Positions 18,285-26,244 of a stretch of 54,589 bases of DNA are shown here, in pieces. Source of the DNA: Prevotella vespertina (lineage in GTDB: Bacteria; Bacteroidota; Bacteroidia; Bacteroidales; Bacteroidaceae); contig NZ_VVIQ01000016.1 in NCBI RefSeq assembly GCF_009728485.1, forward strand, positions 1 to 54,589, read 5' to 3'. Under the pieces are notes generated by a model. That model made no database searches. It was given only the letters and a program-made list of their open reading frames with translations, and was not told where the DNA came from. The stretch's first letter is position 1; the number at the start of each line of letters is the position of its first letter. The position numbers and the translations under genes were made by a program.

Positions 18285-21200
18285 TTAGATGCCAAGACGC
18301 AATGTCAAGGTGAACTGACGAGGTGTTGGAAGAGCCACACCACCTGCATTCATAAACTCTGGGTCTTGTCCGTTGAGCTTCTTATCAGTGTAGATAAGGA
18401 AGAGATTGGTTGCTTGGAGCTTCAAACTGAGCGCACTCAATGACAAGTGACGAATCAGTTGTGCAGGGAAATCATACGATAGTGAAATCTCTTTCATACG
18501 GATGAAGTCACCCTTTGCAATACGCTCGTTCGAATAGTTATAAGCGTTATAAGCACGATTGAGGTAACCATCCTGCTGCAGAGTACGTAGGTCGGCAATA
18601 GCAGGGATAGTGGTTTTCTCTTCATCACCAGCCTTTGTCCAACGGTTGCGGAACTCCTTAGGCATAGCCAACATATCGCTATAGCTTGTGCTAAAGAACG
18701 GATCCAAACGAACCTTATTACCAAAGGCATAGGTCATAAAGAAGCTCAAGTGCCATCCCTTATAACTAAAGGTATTGTTCAAAGAACCTGTAACGGTTGG
18801 GTCAGTCGGACCTTCATACTTCAAGTGAGTGAGGTCATAACTCTGGAAGTCAACGTCACTTGTAGTCAATTTACCATCTTGATTGATTACCTGTGGGATA
18901 CCATCTTTATTCAAACCTTTGAAGTCGAAAGAGAAAAGAGCACGATAAGGATAACCCACCATGGTAAATCCTGTACCTGAAACCATCGACATAATACGTG
19001 AACGACTATCGAGTGATGTAACCTCAGTCTTTACGTGTGAGAAGATGAAGTCGGTGCTCCATTGGAAGTTCTTCTTCAATATGTTCTTGCTTGAAATAGA
19101 TAGTTCTTCACCATGAGACTTCATAGATGCAACGTTAGCATACTCTGTGATTGAACCCTTTGTACCATTGGTTGTACGTGGACCAATGAGGTCGTAGTTG
19201 TTACGAGTGTACCAATCGAAGACTACATTCAAGCGGTTATTGAAGAAACCAAGGTCTGCACCAATGTTAAACTCATGTTTCTTCTCATAGGTCAAATCCT
19301 TATTTGCGAACTGACTGATATATAAACCTGACTCCTGATCGACTGCGAATGGACGCCAGATGTTGGTACTACGGATAATTACCTGTGAGTTGGTAATAGC
19401 TGGCTTATCACCTGTCAATGAGTAAGATGCACGAAGAGTAGCGTGAGTCAAAGAGTTCTTGAATGTCTGTTGGAACCATGGCTCCTCATGTACATTCCAT
19501 ACTCCTGATACGTTCCAAGTAGGTAACCAACGTGCAGAACGTGCCTTACCCAATCGGTTACTACCCTCGTAACGGGTGGTGAAGTTAGCTGCATAGCGTC
19601 CTTTCCACGAGTAGTTAGCTGTACCGAAGAATGAAACGTCACGCATATAGCTGTTGCTCAACTGGTAATAAAGGTTACCATCTTCCACTGCCTGCTTGAA
19701 GTAGTGGTAGTCGTAACTAGGAAGGTAACCCATATCATACTGCATGCCGACACCATCGTAAGCACTTTGTTTACGAACAATGTTGTTGACTTCCATACCA
19801 CCATATAGGTTTACAATGTGACGATCATTAAAGACATCATTGTAACTAGCCGTTGCACGGAAGTCCCAACTGTTCATCTTATACTTTGTCTCATTGTAGA
19901 AACCACCCTGAGGAAGCACTGAGTACTTCAGAGAGTTAGGTAGGTCTGGGTCTTGATAGAGCCATGGATTGTTGTCACGAATAGTGGCATCATCCATTGC
20001 ACGATAAGCCATTGCCATGTTAGAACGCTCGCGAACCTGTGAAGCCTGCGTCGTTGTAGAGAACTTATAAGCACCGAGTACGGCAAGTGTAAGTTTAGTG
20101 ATAGGCTTATACTTCAACTCTGCTTGCACCTTCATATCGAGCACATCAAAATCGAGGAAGTTGTTGTTAAGCTCGTTATGGATGTTGAATGGAGCATAAT
20201 TACGTACGTAATATGCCTCTGGATCCAATGCTCGTGAAGCATTCATTGCGTATGAGAACGGGTTGATATCGAAGTTTCGACTCACTGCACCAGACGTTGG
20301 ATCAACCTCTTGATTGAATGATCCTGGGGCGCGTTGCTTACGATATGAGGTGTTACCAATTAGGTTCAACGACACCTTCTTATTGATATTGTAGTTCGCA
20401 TTAATTGAATATGTCATACGTCTAACCTTGCTCTGCTCGGTCCATCCTGGGTCATCCATGAATGAGAAAGAGGTGTAGTATTGAGCCTTGTCAGTACCTG
20501 AAGACATAGAGACAGAGTGGTTCATTGAAATGGAGTTAGTAAACAACTCGTCAAACCAGTTAGTGTTTCTCATCTCCGCCTCACGCAGGTAAGCATTCAT
20601 AGCGTCCTCTGTGTTGGCAAGACCAAACTTGCCTGTACTTGCGTTGTAGCTGTTGATGAGATTGTACATCTTACCATAGATACCACTTGTGGCAGCACGA
20701 AGTGTACGAGAGAAGGAGAACAATCCGTCTGCAGCCATCTCTTTGTAAACACCCATCTGCTCCTGTGAGTTCATTATATTAAACTGTGAGTAACTAGGAC
20801 GAAGACGCATAGTATACTCGCCAGTGTAGCTTATTCGGTTACTTCCTGCTTTACCTTTTTTGGTCGTAACTACGATGACGCCACCCATTGCACGTGCACC
20901 ATATATAGAGGTGGCAGAACCATCCTTCAATATCTGGAAGCTCTCGATGTCATCTGCATTGAGTCCTGCAATAGCCGAAGAAATCAATGTTGCAGCATCA
21001 CCTGATGATAGATTGTCGGCATTCACCTCGGCTACATCGTCCATGATGACGCCATCTACAACCCAAAGTGGTTTAGAAGATCCATAGATAGAAGTGGCAC
21101 CACGCACACGAATCTTTGGTGCCGTACCAAAGGTACCAGACACGTTTTGAACGCTGACACCTGCTGCACGACCCTCCAAAGAGCGACTCACATCAGCCAC

Positions 21201-21593
21201 ACCATCGAGTTTTGCCTTCGAAGCATCAATCTTTGTAGCTGCACCAGAGAATAATCTCTTGTCCTGTTGGGTCATACCTGTAACGACAACCTCCGTGAGT
21301 TGGTGGTTATCATTGGTCAGGGTGACCTTCATACCATCCTTAGGTGTGACGGTCTGAGTGGTCATTCCAATGTAACTAACTACGAGTTTCTTACCTGCAG
21401 GAACGTCAAGTGAGAACTTACCGTCTATATCGGTAACAGTTCCAGTCGTCGTGCCCTGTACCATGACAGAGGCTCCGATGACCCCTTGACCATCGTCCTG
21501 AGAAACTACGATACCATTGATTCTTGTCTGACCAAACGCTGTGCCGATGGACAGCAATAGCCCGAACAAAAATAAAGCGAATCTTTTTTCCAT
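18285..21593 (-). CDS. SusC/RagA-family TonB-linked outer-membrane transporter
   Basis: This 1102-residue protein has a signal peptide (ending AFGQ) and a carboxypeptidase-regulatory-like domain at about 23-100 (GVIGASVMVQGTTTGTVTDI). A plug domain follows (TEVVVTGMTQQDKR ... IRVRGATSIYGSSKPLWVVDGVI), then a long beta barrel ending in FTLTLRLGI. SusC proteins import oligomers across the outer membrane using TonB and the proton gradient, under a SusD lid. It is the first gene of the operon, with a promoter about 190 bases upstream. No ECF sigma/anti-sigma pair or hybrid sensor is adjacent, so its regulator is elsewhere. Length and order match typical SusC. Confidence 0.96.
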   Translation of the reverse strand: MEKRFALFLFGLLLSIGTAFGQTRINGIVVSQDDGQGVIGASVMVQGTTTGTVTDIDGKFSLDVPAGKKLVVSYIGMTTQTVTPKDGMKVTLTNDNHQLTEVVVTGMTQQDKRLFSGAATKIDASKAKLDGVADVSRSLEGRAAGVSVQNVSGTFGTAPKIRVRGATSIYGSSKPLWVVDGVIMDDVAEVNADNLSSGDAATLISSAIAGLNADDIESFQILKDGSATSIYGARAMGGVIVVTTKKGKAGSNRISYTGEYTMRLRPSYSQFNIMNSQEQMGVYKEMAADGLFSFSRTLRAATSGIYGKMYNLINSYNASTGKFGLANTEDAMNAYLREAEMRNTNWFDELFTNSISMNHSVSMSSGTDKAQYYTSFSFMDDPGWTEQSKVRRMTYSINANYNINKKVSLNLIGNTSYRKQRAPGSFNQEVDPTSGAVSRNFDINPFSYAMNASRALDPEAYYVRNYAPFNIHNELNNNFLDFDVLDMKVQAELKYKPITKLTLAVLGAYKFSTTTQASQVRERSNMAMAYRAMDDATIRDNNPWLYQDPDLPNSLKYSVLPQGGFYNETKYKMNSWDFRATASYNDVFNDRHIVNLYGGMEVNNIVRKQSAYDGVGMQYDMGYLPSYDYHYFKQAVEDGNLYYQLSNSYMRDVSFFGTANYSWKGRYAANFTTRYEGSNRLGKARSARWLPTWNVSGVWNVHEEPWFQQTFKNSLTHATLRASYSLTGDKPAITNSQVIIRSTNIWRPFAVDQESGLYISQFANKDLTYEKKHEFNIGADLGFFNNRLNVVFDWYTRNNYDLIGPRTTNGTKGSITEYANVASMKSHGEELSISSKNILKKNFQWSTDFIFSHVKTEVTSLDSRSRIMSMVSGTGFTMVGYPYRALFSFDFKGLNKDGIPQVINQDGKLTTSDVDFQSYDLTHLKYEGPTDPTVTGSLNNTFSYKGWHLSFFMTYAFGNKVRLDPFFSTSYSDMLAMPKEFRNRWTKAGDEEKTTIPAIADLRTLQQDGYLNRAYNAYNYSNERIAKGDFIRMKEISLSYDFPAQLIRHLSLSALSLKLQATNLFLIYTDKKLNGQDPEFMNAGGVALPTPRQFTLTLRLGI

Positions 21594-21790
21594 AGATCTC
21601 TTTTACTTAACTGAATTTTATATAGTGATACTTTCTTTCATTACGTCAACTCTGTACACTGACAGAAAATAGTCTTCTCGAACACTTCTTTGTGTCATCT
21701 GTCTTTGTGCAGAACACCTTATTATATATATAACAAGTAACAATTTGTTATGTAATCGTGCCTTTTAAACATTGACAGAACCTATGACCA

Positions 21791-21822
21791 CAAATTTAGG
21801 GAATGTTTAGATTAAATGCAAG
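21791..21822 (-). promoter_or_regulatory. Promoter of the SusCD-protease operon
   Basis: On the minus strand CTTG (21822-21819), 20 bases, TAAATTTG (21798-21791). The predicted leader is about 190 bases long, contains an A+T-rich stretch, and could carry control by RNA folding. I see no strong stem in it. Confidence 0.6.
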
Positions 21823-22017
21823 AGATTCACATAAAAAATTACAATCAGCACTTACTTTTGTTTAAAACATTAATATTTATAATCTAATAATGCGTTTTTA
21901 CTGCAACTATATGCACTTTTTTTAAACGAAGAGTGTACACAATACAAGTTTCAATTCGTAACTATCTCCACCCTTAGAAGTGCGTGTGTACATAAATCGG
22001 AGGCGTTATTTTTATTC

Positions 22018-22268
22018 AAGAAAAAGCCTCCCCAAGCCCCTCCGAAAGGAGGGGATGTTTTCCAACAAAAGCCTTGCTTTAATTCAAAACGCAATGGTCA
22101 AAATTCAAAAATATGATTAGTTCAGTTGTTGAAAGGCATTAATAAATTCTTTGCTAGGACATTTTTAACACGGAATGCACAAATGGCACAGAGCCTAAAA
22201 GGGACACAGAGTTCCTAAAGGAACATGAGAATACACAGAAGCTAACGCCCATGTGTAATTCAACTAAA
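22018..22268. repeat. Left arm of a ~250-bp inverted repeat
   Basis: This block runs from GCCTCCCCAAGCCCCTCC through CGGAATGCACAAATGGCACA and TTCCTAAAGGAAC to CGCCCATGTG. A diverged copy lies in opposite orientation at 24256-24512. By eye the match is continuous and about 80-90 percent. The pair encloses about 2 kb with tRNA-fMet and the HAD gene. Confidence 0.8.
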
Positions 22269-22545
22269 CGCCTCACCCCCGTCCCCTCTCCGAATGGAGA
22301 GGGGAGTGAAAACCATTGTTTGCAAATAAAGGGGGCGTTTCGTTGGTGTGAAGAAAGGCTCTCTTCATAACGAAGAAACGCCCTTTTCACATGAAAGAGA
22401 GGCTCTTTTAGATAGAAAGGAGTACTTTGGGGGAATACATCCCCTCCTTCGGAGGGGCTTGGGGAGGCTTTCCTTCACTTGCAAACAGCAGTGTTCACTC
22501 CCCTCTCCATTCGGAGAGGGGTTGGGGGAGAGGCTGTTTCCTTAA
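22269..22545. repeat. Composite intergenic repeats beside tRNA-fMet
   Basis: Two copies of the CCCCTCTCCGAATGGAGAGGGG-type hairpin lie at about 22283-22305 and 22500-22520. A GGGGGCGTTTCG / AACGAAGAAACGCCC element with a GGCTCTCTTC core and a CCCCTCCTTCGGAGGGG hairpin near 22442 lie between them. No gene. Confidence 0.75.
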
Positions 22546-22597
22546 TTCCAAAACAAACTTAGGAACCCTCGAATGAGGATTCCTAAGCGATGAAAAG

Positions 22598-22670
22598 TTG
22601 CGGGTGCAGGACTCGAACATGCGACCTCCAGGTTATGAGCCTGGCGAGCTACCAACTGCTCCAACCCGCG
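22598..22670 (-). tRNA. Initiator tRNA-fMet (CAT)
   Basis: A 73-base cloverleaf on the minus strand with anticodon CAT. C1 opposite A72 is the unpaired first position specific to bacterial initiator tRNA, and A11-U24 also fits an initiator. The anticodon stem is CCAGG/CCTGG, so the usual three G-C pairs are here A-U, G-C, G-C, and the T stem has a T-C mismatch at 52-62. CCA is not encoded. Promoter TTTG-N20-TACCTTTG is upstream. Confidence 0.93.
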
Positions 22671-22725
22671 ATATTAACCAGAGAAACTCACTAACTATGT
22701 TAGTATCTATCCTGAATTGCTTGTG

Positions 22726-22757
22726 CAAAGGTACTACTTTTTATCCGAACTACCAAA
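22726..22757 (-). promoter_or_regulatory. tRNA-fMet promoter
   Basis: On the minus strand TTTG (22757-22754), exactly 20 bases, TACCTTTG (22733-22726); the predicted start is about 50 bases before the mature tRNA. Confidence 0.8.
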
Positions 22758-22874
22758 TAATATTGGAAAAAATATCACTTTTCTCTTATCTTTCCAGGCT
22801 TTTAAAGCTGTTTTGAATGCCGTTTCATCCCAGAAAGACAAGGGTTTCGCTGACTGCAGACAATAGTTTTCTAC

Positions 22875-23816
22875 CTAATCTCCAGTACTATTTAGGGCCA
22901 CCACTGGGAGCAAATTGTTCGCCATGAGATACCGCTCAAGCCGCTTGATATCGCTTATCACTCGTTCAGCACCTGCCTTTTCGAGACTCTCACGACTACC
23001 ATTTCCATAACTAACACCGATGGTATGCACACCAGCATTGCACCCCATAAGGATGTCAAACTCGGTATCGCCCACGACAACTGTCGCCTCGGGACGAACA
23101 TCGAAATGCTCCAAAGTAACTAAAACGGACTCTGCATTGGGTTTATGATGTTGCACATCATCCGAACCAACAACGTACTGGATGTAAGGACTAAGCCCTA
23201 GGTCGTCCACCAAACTAGACAATGTTCGATGGCAACGACTACTGGCAATCGACATAAGGAAACCCTTTTCATGCAATCGTTCGAGCGTTTCCTTCACCCC
23301 AGGGAAGAGCGTCACAGCCCCCTTAACATTCTTCTCGTCGAAGATACGGCGGTAGGTTTCCTCACACTTGTCAGCCTCTTCATCGGTCAAGGTCATTATA
23401 CTCGTGAAGCACTCACGGAGCGGAAGTCCGATGGTACTAGCGAATTGCTCACGTGTTGGAGAGGGCAGTCCGAGTTCGTCAACAGTGGCAAGCATGGTGT
23501 CAGTAATGAGTTTCTGCGAGTCGCCAAGCGTACCATCAAAGTCGAAAATCACCAACTTTATCCTTCCTCCCTTGACGTTCTTGCGTCTCAGTCTGCGCTT
23601 CAGTCGCTTGTAGCCCTCCACTCCTAAGATGGTAATTCCACTATATTGAAACAGCTTCGCAATGCCGAAGAACACTGCCCATAACACACCCTTTACACTC
23701 GTTGAGAGGGGTAAAAGCATTTGAGCAAAGGAGATAATATAAAACGGAATACACATCAGAAGAACGATAGTACCCGTTCTGAAGGATAGTCCTTGTAGCT
23801 TCGTTTTTATAGACAT
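22875..23816 (-). CDS. Membrane-anchored HAD-family phosphatase (phosphoglycolate phosphatase-like)
   Basis: The start at 23816 (MSIKTKLQG) is decided by the promoter box at 23853-23846, which lies inside any longer frame. The 313-residue protein has two hydrophobic segments (about 14-36 and 42-66) and a basic linker (RLKRRLRRK). A haloacid dehalogenase domain follows, with nucleophile Asp92 in IFDFDGTLGDS, motif II SIASSRC, a lysine before PNAES, and VVGDTEFDILMG. It resembles phosphoglycolate phosphatases. An N-terminal membrane anchor is unusual for that soluble family. The small-molecule substrate is unknown. Confidence 0.88.
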   Translation of the reverse strand: MSIKTKLQGLSFRTGTIVLLMCIPFYIISFAQMLLPLSTSVKGVLWAVFFGIAKLFQYSGITILGVEGYKRLKRRLRRKNVKGGRIKLVIFDFDGTLGDSQKLITDTMLATVDELGLPSPTREQFASTIGLPLRECFTSIMTLTDEEADKCEETYRRIFDEKNVKGAVTLFPGVKETLERLHEKGFLMSIASSRCHRTLSSLVDDLGLSPYIQYVVGSDDVQHHKPNAESVLVTLEHFDVRPEATVVVGDTEFDILMGCNAGVHTIGVSYGNGSRESLEKAGAERVISDIKRLERYLMANNLLPVVALNSTGD

Positions 23817-23845
23817 AATACTGAATTGATTTCTAATTGAGGCTA

Positions 23846-23853
23846 CAAAGGTA
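23846..23853 (-). promoter_or_regulatory. -7 box of the HAD gene
   Basis: TACCTTTG on the minus strand, about 30 bases before the ATG at 23816. It rules out the upstream in-frame ATG at 23858. Confidence 0.7.
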
Positions 23854-23884
23854 CACATAAAATTGTGTTTCTATCATGTAAAAG

Positions 23885-24255
23885 GAATATTTCAATATGG
23901 AAAGAAACAGCCTCCCCAAGCCCCTCCGAAGGAGGGGATGTGTTCCCCCAAACGCTTCTTTCTATCGAAAAGAAGCCTCTCCACCAGCCCATCTACAGCC
24001 TCACCCCCAACCCCTCTCCGAATGGAGAGGGGAGTGAAGACCATTGTTTGCAAATAAAGGGGGCGTCTCTTTGATGCAAGGAGAGGCTCTTCTCGACATA
24101 AGGAAACGCCCTTCTGCAATCGAGAAGGGCGTTTCCTTTAATTCTAGAATATGATTACCTCTATTCCCACTAACCATCCTCTCACATCCTACTAATAGTA
24201 TTCACGCCCCTCTCCATTCGGAGAGGGGTTGGGGGTGAGGCTGTAGTTGGGGTTG
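23885..24255. repeat. Composite intergenic repeat cluster
   Basis: In order it holds a CCTCCCCAAGCCCCTCCG hairpin, a CCCCTCTCCGAATGGAGAGG hairpin, a GGGGGCGTCTC element, then GAGAAGGGCGTTTCCTTTAA followed by TTCTAGAATATGATTACCTC. A second CTCCATTCGGAGAGGGG hairpin and a GTGAGGCT box close the cluster. The part from GGCGTTTCC to the last hairpin recurs at about 52810-52920. Confidence 0.75.
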
Positions 24256-24512
24256 TGGGAGGCTTTTAGTTGAATTTCACATGGGCGTTAGCTTCTGTGT
24301 ATTCCCATGTTCCTTTAGGAACTCTGTGTACCTTTCAGGCTCTGTGCCATTCGTGCATTCCGTGTTAAAAATGCCCTAGCAAAGAATTTATTAATGCTTT
24401 TCAACAACAGAAGTAATCACATCTTTGAATTGTGAACATTGCATTTTAAATCAAAGAAGAGCTTCGGGAAAAAGACATCCCCTCCTTCGGAGGGGCTTGG
24501 GGAGGCGTTTTC
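24256..24512. repeat. Right arm of the ~250-bp inverted repeat
   Basis: Reverse complement counterpart of 22018-22268, with shared landmarks CACATGGGCG, GTTCCTTTAGGAAC, TGTGCCATTCGTGCATTCCG, AAAGAATTTATTAATGC and the CCCCTCCTTCGGAGGGG hairpin at its outer end. That outer end abuts the stop codon of rsmD. Confidence 0.8.
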
Positions 24513-25047
24513 ACACCGCTTTAAACAGCGTGAAATTAACGCTGCCATAGCTTCGGTGCTCCAGAAAATGGGGGTGTGACGAGAAGTCGTTATGCTTTCC
24601 ATGCTCGAAAACGAAGAGTCCATCGGGCGCAAGAAGGTCCTGCGAGAAGATGAGATCAGGGATGGTTGGCAGCTCTGGGAGGGCATAAGGAGGGTCAGCA
24701 AAGATGAAATCGAACTGCTGATGACAGCTCTTTATGAATCGGAAGACGTCGCCCTTGATCAATACATGTTCATCGGCACCTATCTTCTCCATGCACTGTG
24801 CGATGAAACGAGCATGGTCTCTGTCCTTTTCCACACTAACCACTTCCTTGCAGCCACGCGATAGTAATTCCAGAGAAATGCTCCCCGTACCCGCAAAGAG
24901 ATCGAGTGCCACCGTCTCATCCCAGTCCAGATAACCATTGACAACATTAAATATATTCTCTTTAGCAAAGTCCGTTGTGGGTCGTGCCTTGAATGTGCGA
25001 GGGATATCAAAGTGCCTTCCCTTATATTTTCCTGTTATGATTCTCAT
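24511..25047 (-). CDS. rsmD: 16S rRNA (guanine-N2)-methyltransferase RsmD
   Basis: The 178-residue protein starts MRIITGKYKGR and has the family's RPTTDFAKENIFNV segment. It has the SAM-binding LDLFAGTGSISLELLSRG (about 49-66) and the catalytic DPPYALP motif (about 118-124). RsmD methylates G966 of 16S rRNA during 30S assembly. It is 41 bases after the DUF3822 gene, the usual Bacteroidetes pairing, so both are probably read from the promoter at 25946-25939. Length is normal and all motifs are present. Confidence 0.95.
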   Translation of the reverse strand: MRIITGKYKGRHFDIPRTFKARPTTDFAKENIFNVVNGYLDWDETVALDLFAGTGSISLELLSRGCKEVVSVEKDRDHARFIAQCMEKIGADEHVLIKGDVFRFIKSCHQQFDFIFADPPYALPELPTIPDLIFSQDLLAPDGLFVFEHGKHNDFSSHPHFLEHRSYGSVNFTLFKAV

Positions 25048-25088
25048 TCGTAATGCAGTATTGTTATCTTGTGAAGTCGTTGTTTTGA

Positions 25089-25904
25089 TTAATCCAGATA
25101 GATGGCTTTGATATCGTAAGGAATATCCTTCCTTTCTGCCAAGGCATGATGTTGTGCGAAGTCATCCGCCTGCTCCACCACGCGAGAGAAGCGCAGATAC
25201 TTAGCCAGTTCCTCGGTGAGCAGCTCCGCTTGTGGCATATCTCCAATCAACAAGAGTTCGTCTTGTTGGGTATCCAAACCCGTCAACTTCCATATATATA
25301 ATAGGTAGTAGAGGGCATCTTGGGCGTTTTCTGTTTCGTAAGTATTGGCAAAACGAAATCTATTCTGCTGAAAGCTAAACACTTCCATACGCTTTTCATG
25401 GAAATAGGCATATAACTTTCGGCGTGCTCCAGCGTATGTTCTACGATAGAGATGCGTCCAGACAGGACACATCAAAGGCTGTATGCGTATGTCTTCGAAG
25501 TGATCCTCGATAACGAGCCTCAAGTCTTTATTCATTGAGAACACCGTTACCACATTCAGTTCCTTTAGTTGGTAAGCAAGCACCTCATCGTTCCCCTTGT
25601 GATGAAAGGTGTGATAATAAAGCGTATCCACATCCTGCGTTTCATACTCCTCAATGGGCATGAGCATAACAGGAGAGTCCATCTGAACAAGCACCCGTTT
25701 GTATCCACTCTGCAAGAGTTCCGATGTTCTAAATGCGTCCCGAAGGTTAGCAGCCACCGAGATACCCGTATTCATTTCATAAGGCTCGTATGCCAAGACA
25801 CCATTCTCTTGTGGGTCTCCAACGGAGAAGGTCATGTTATTACGACCAATCCTTATGGTTAATCGAAGTTTCTTATCGGATATCTTGTTATCAATCTCAG
25901 TCAT
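25089..25904 (-). CDS. DUF3822 family protein
   Basis: The 271-residue protein has the general features of DUF3822: an N-terminal LRLTIRIGRNNMTFSV, a central Pro-Val-x-Leu strand region, and a C-terminal LLLIGDMPQAELLTEELAKY. The family is conserved next to rsmD in Bacteroidetes and seems related to an actin-like ATPase fold, though its function is unknown to me. No signal peptide is present, so it is cytoplasmic. A TAAGTTTG box lies 35 bases upstream. Confidence 0.85.
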   Translation of the reverse strand: MTEIDNKISDKKLRLTIRIGRNNMTFSVGDPQENGVLAYEPYEMNTGISVAANLRDAFRTSELLQSGYKRVLVQMDSPVMLMPIEEYETQDVDTLYYHTFHHKGNDEVLAYQLKELNVVTVFSMNKDLRLVIEDHFEDIRIQPLMCPVWTHLYRRTYAGARRKLYAYFHEKRMEVFSFQQNRFRFANTYETENAQDALYYLLYIWKLTGLDTQQDELLLIGDMPQAELLTEELAKYLRFSRVVEQADDFAQHHALAERKDIPYDIKAIYLD

Positions 25905-25938
25905 TCTGATGGGGACATAAACGTTTTTAAAATATCTG

Positions 25939-25946
25939 CAAACTTA
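25939..25946 (-). promoter_or_regulatory. -7 box of the DUF3822-rsmD operon
   Basis: TAAGTTTG on the minus strand, predicted start near 25932. It shows that native chromosome continues at least to about 25970. Confidence 0.6.
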
Positions 25947-26033
25947 CTAAAAATCGCTGTAATATTTGCAGGAAATCGGAAGTTTAACGCAATTCGGCTT
26001 GATTATTAGGGCTATACGGTGTAAATCGCAGCA

Positions 26034-26070
26034 AATCCGCCACCTGCCACGAGGCAGGAAAATGCGGATT
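26034..26070. other. Nested hairpin next to attL
   Basis: AATCCGC (26034-26040) pairs with GCGGATT (26064-26070), and inside it CCTGCC pairs with GGCAGG around ACGA. It lies 20 bases outside the 13-bp direct repeat. It may be a target-site feature or show that the element extends slightly further left. Confidence 0.55.
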
Positions 26071-26089
26071 ATTGAAACAGAAATGTTTT

Positions 26090-26102
26090 CAAATCGTTAC
26101 CC
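26090..26102. repeat. Candidate attL core
   Basis: CAAATCGTTACCC, identical to 33531-33543. It lies 143 bases before the integrase start, the usual distance for attL in such elements. Confidence 0.75.
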
Positions 26103-26217
26103 GAAAGCAGGATAATTACCTCCGCTAAAGAGGAGAAAAACAGCGGTTTTCCGTGCATCCGTTGCTGTTGCTCTATTGCTCTATATTTTGCATAGCAGGG
26201 TTAGGCTCTTTCATGTT

Positions 26218-26225
26218 TAATTTTG
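26218..26225 (+). promoter_or_regulatory. -7 box of the integrase gene
   Basis: TAATTTTG lies 20 bases before the ATG at 26245. The -33 position is not convincing. Confidence 0.5.
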
Positions 26226-26244
26226 CAACCAAAAAGAAAAGACA

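Noticed and set aside
22348..22545. Small open frames through intergenic repeats (also near 3358, 39493, 49156, 51334, 54000)
   Set aside because: They consist of translated hairpin repeats and differ in frame from copy to copy.
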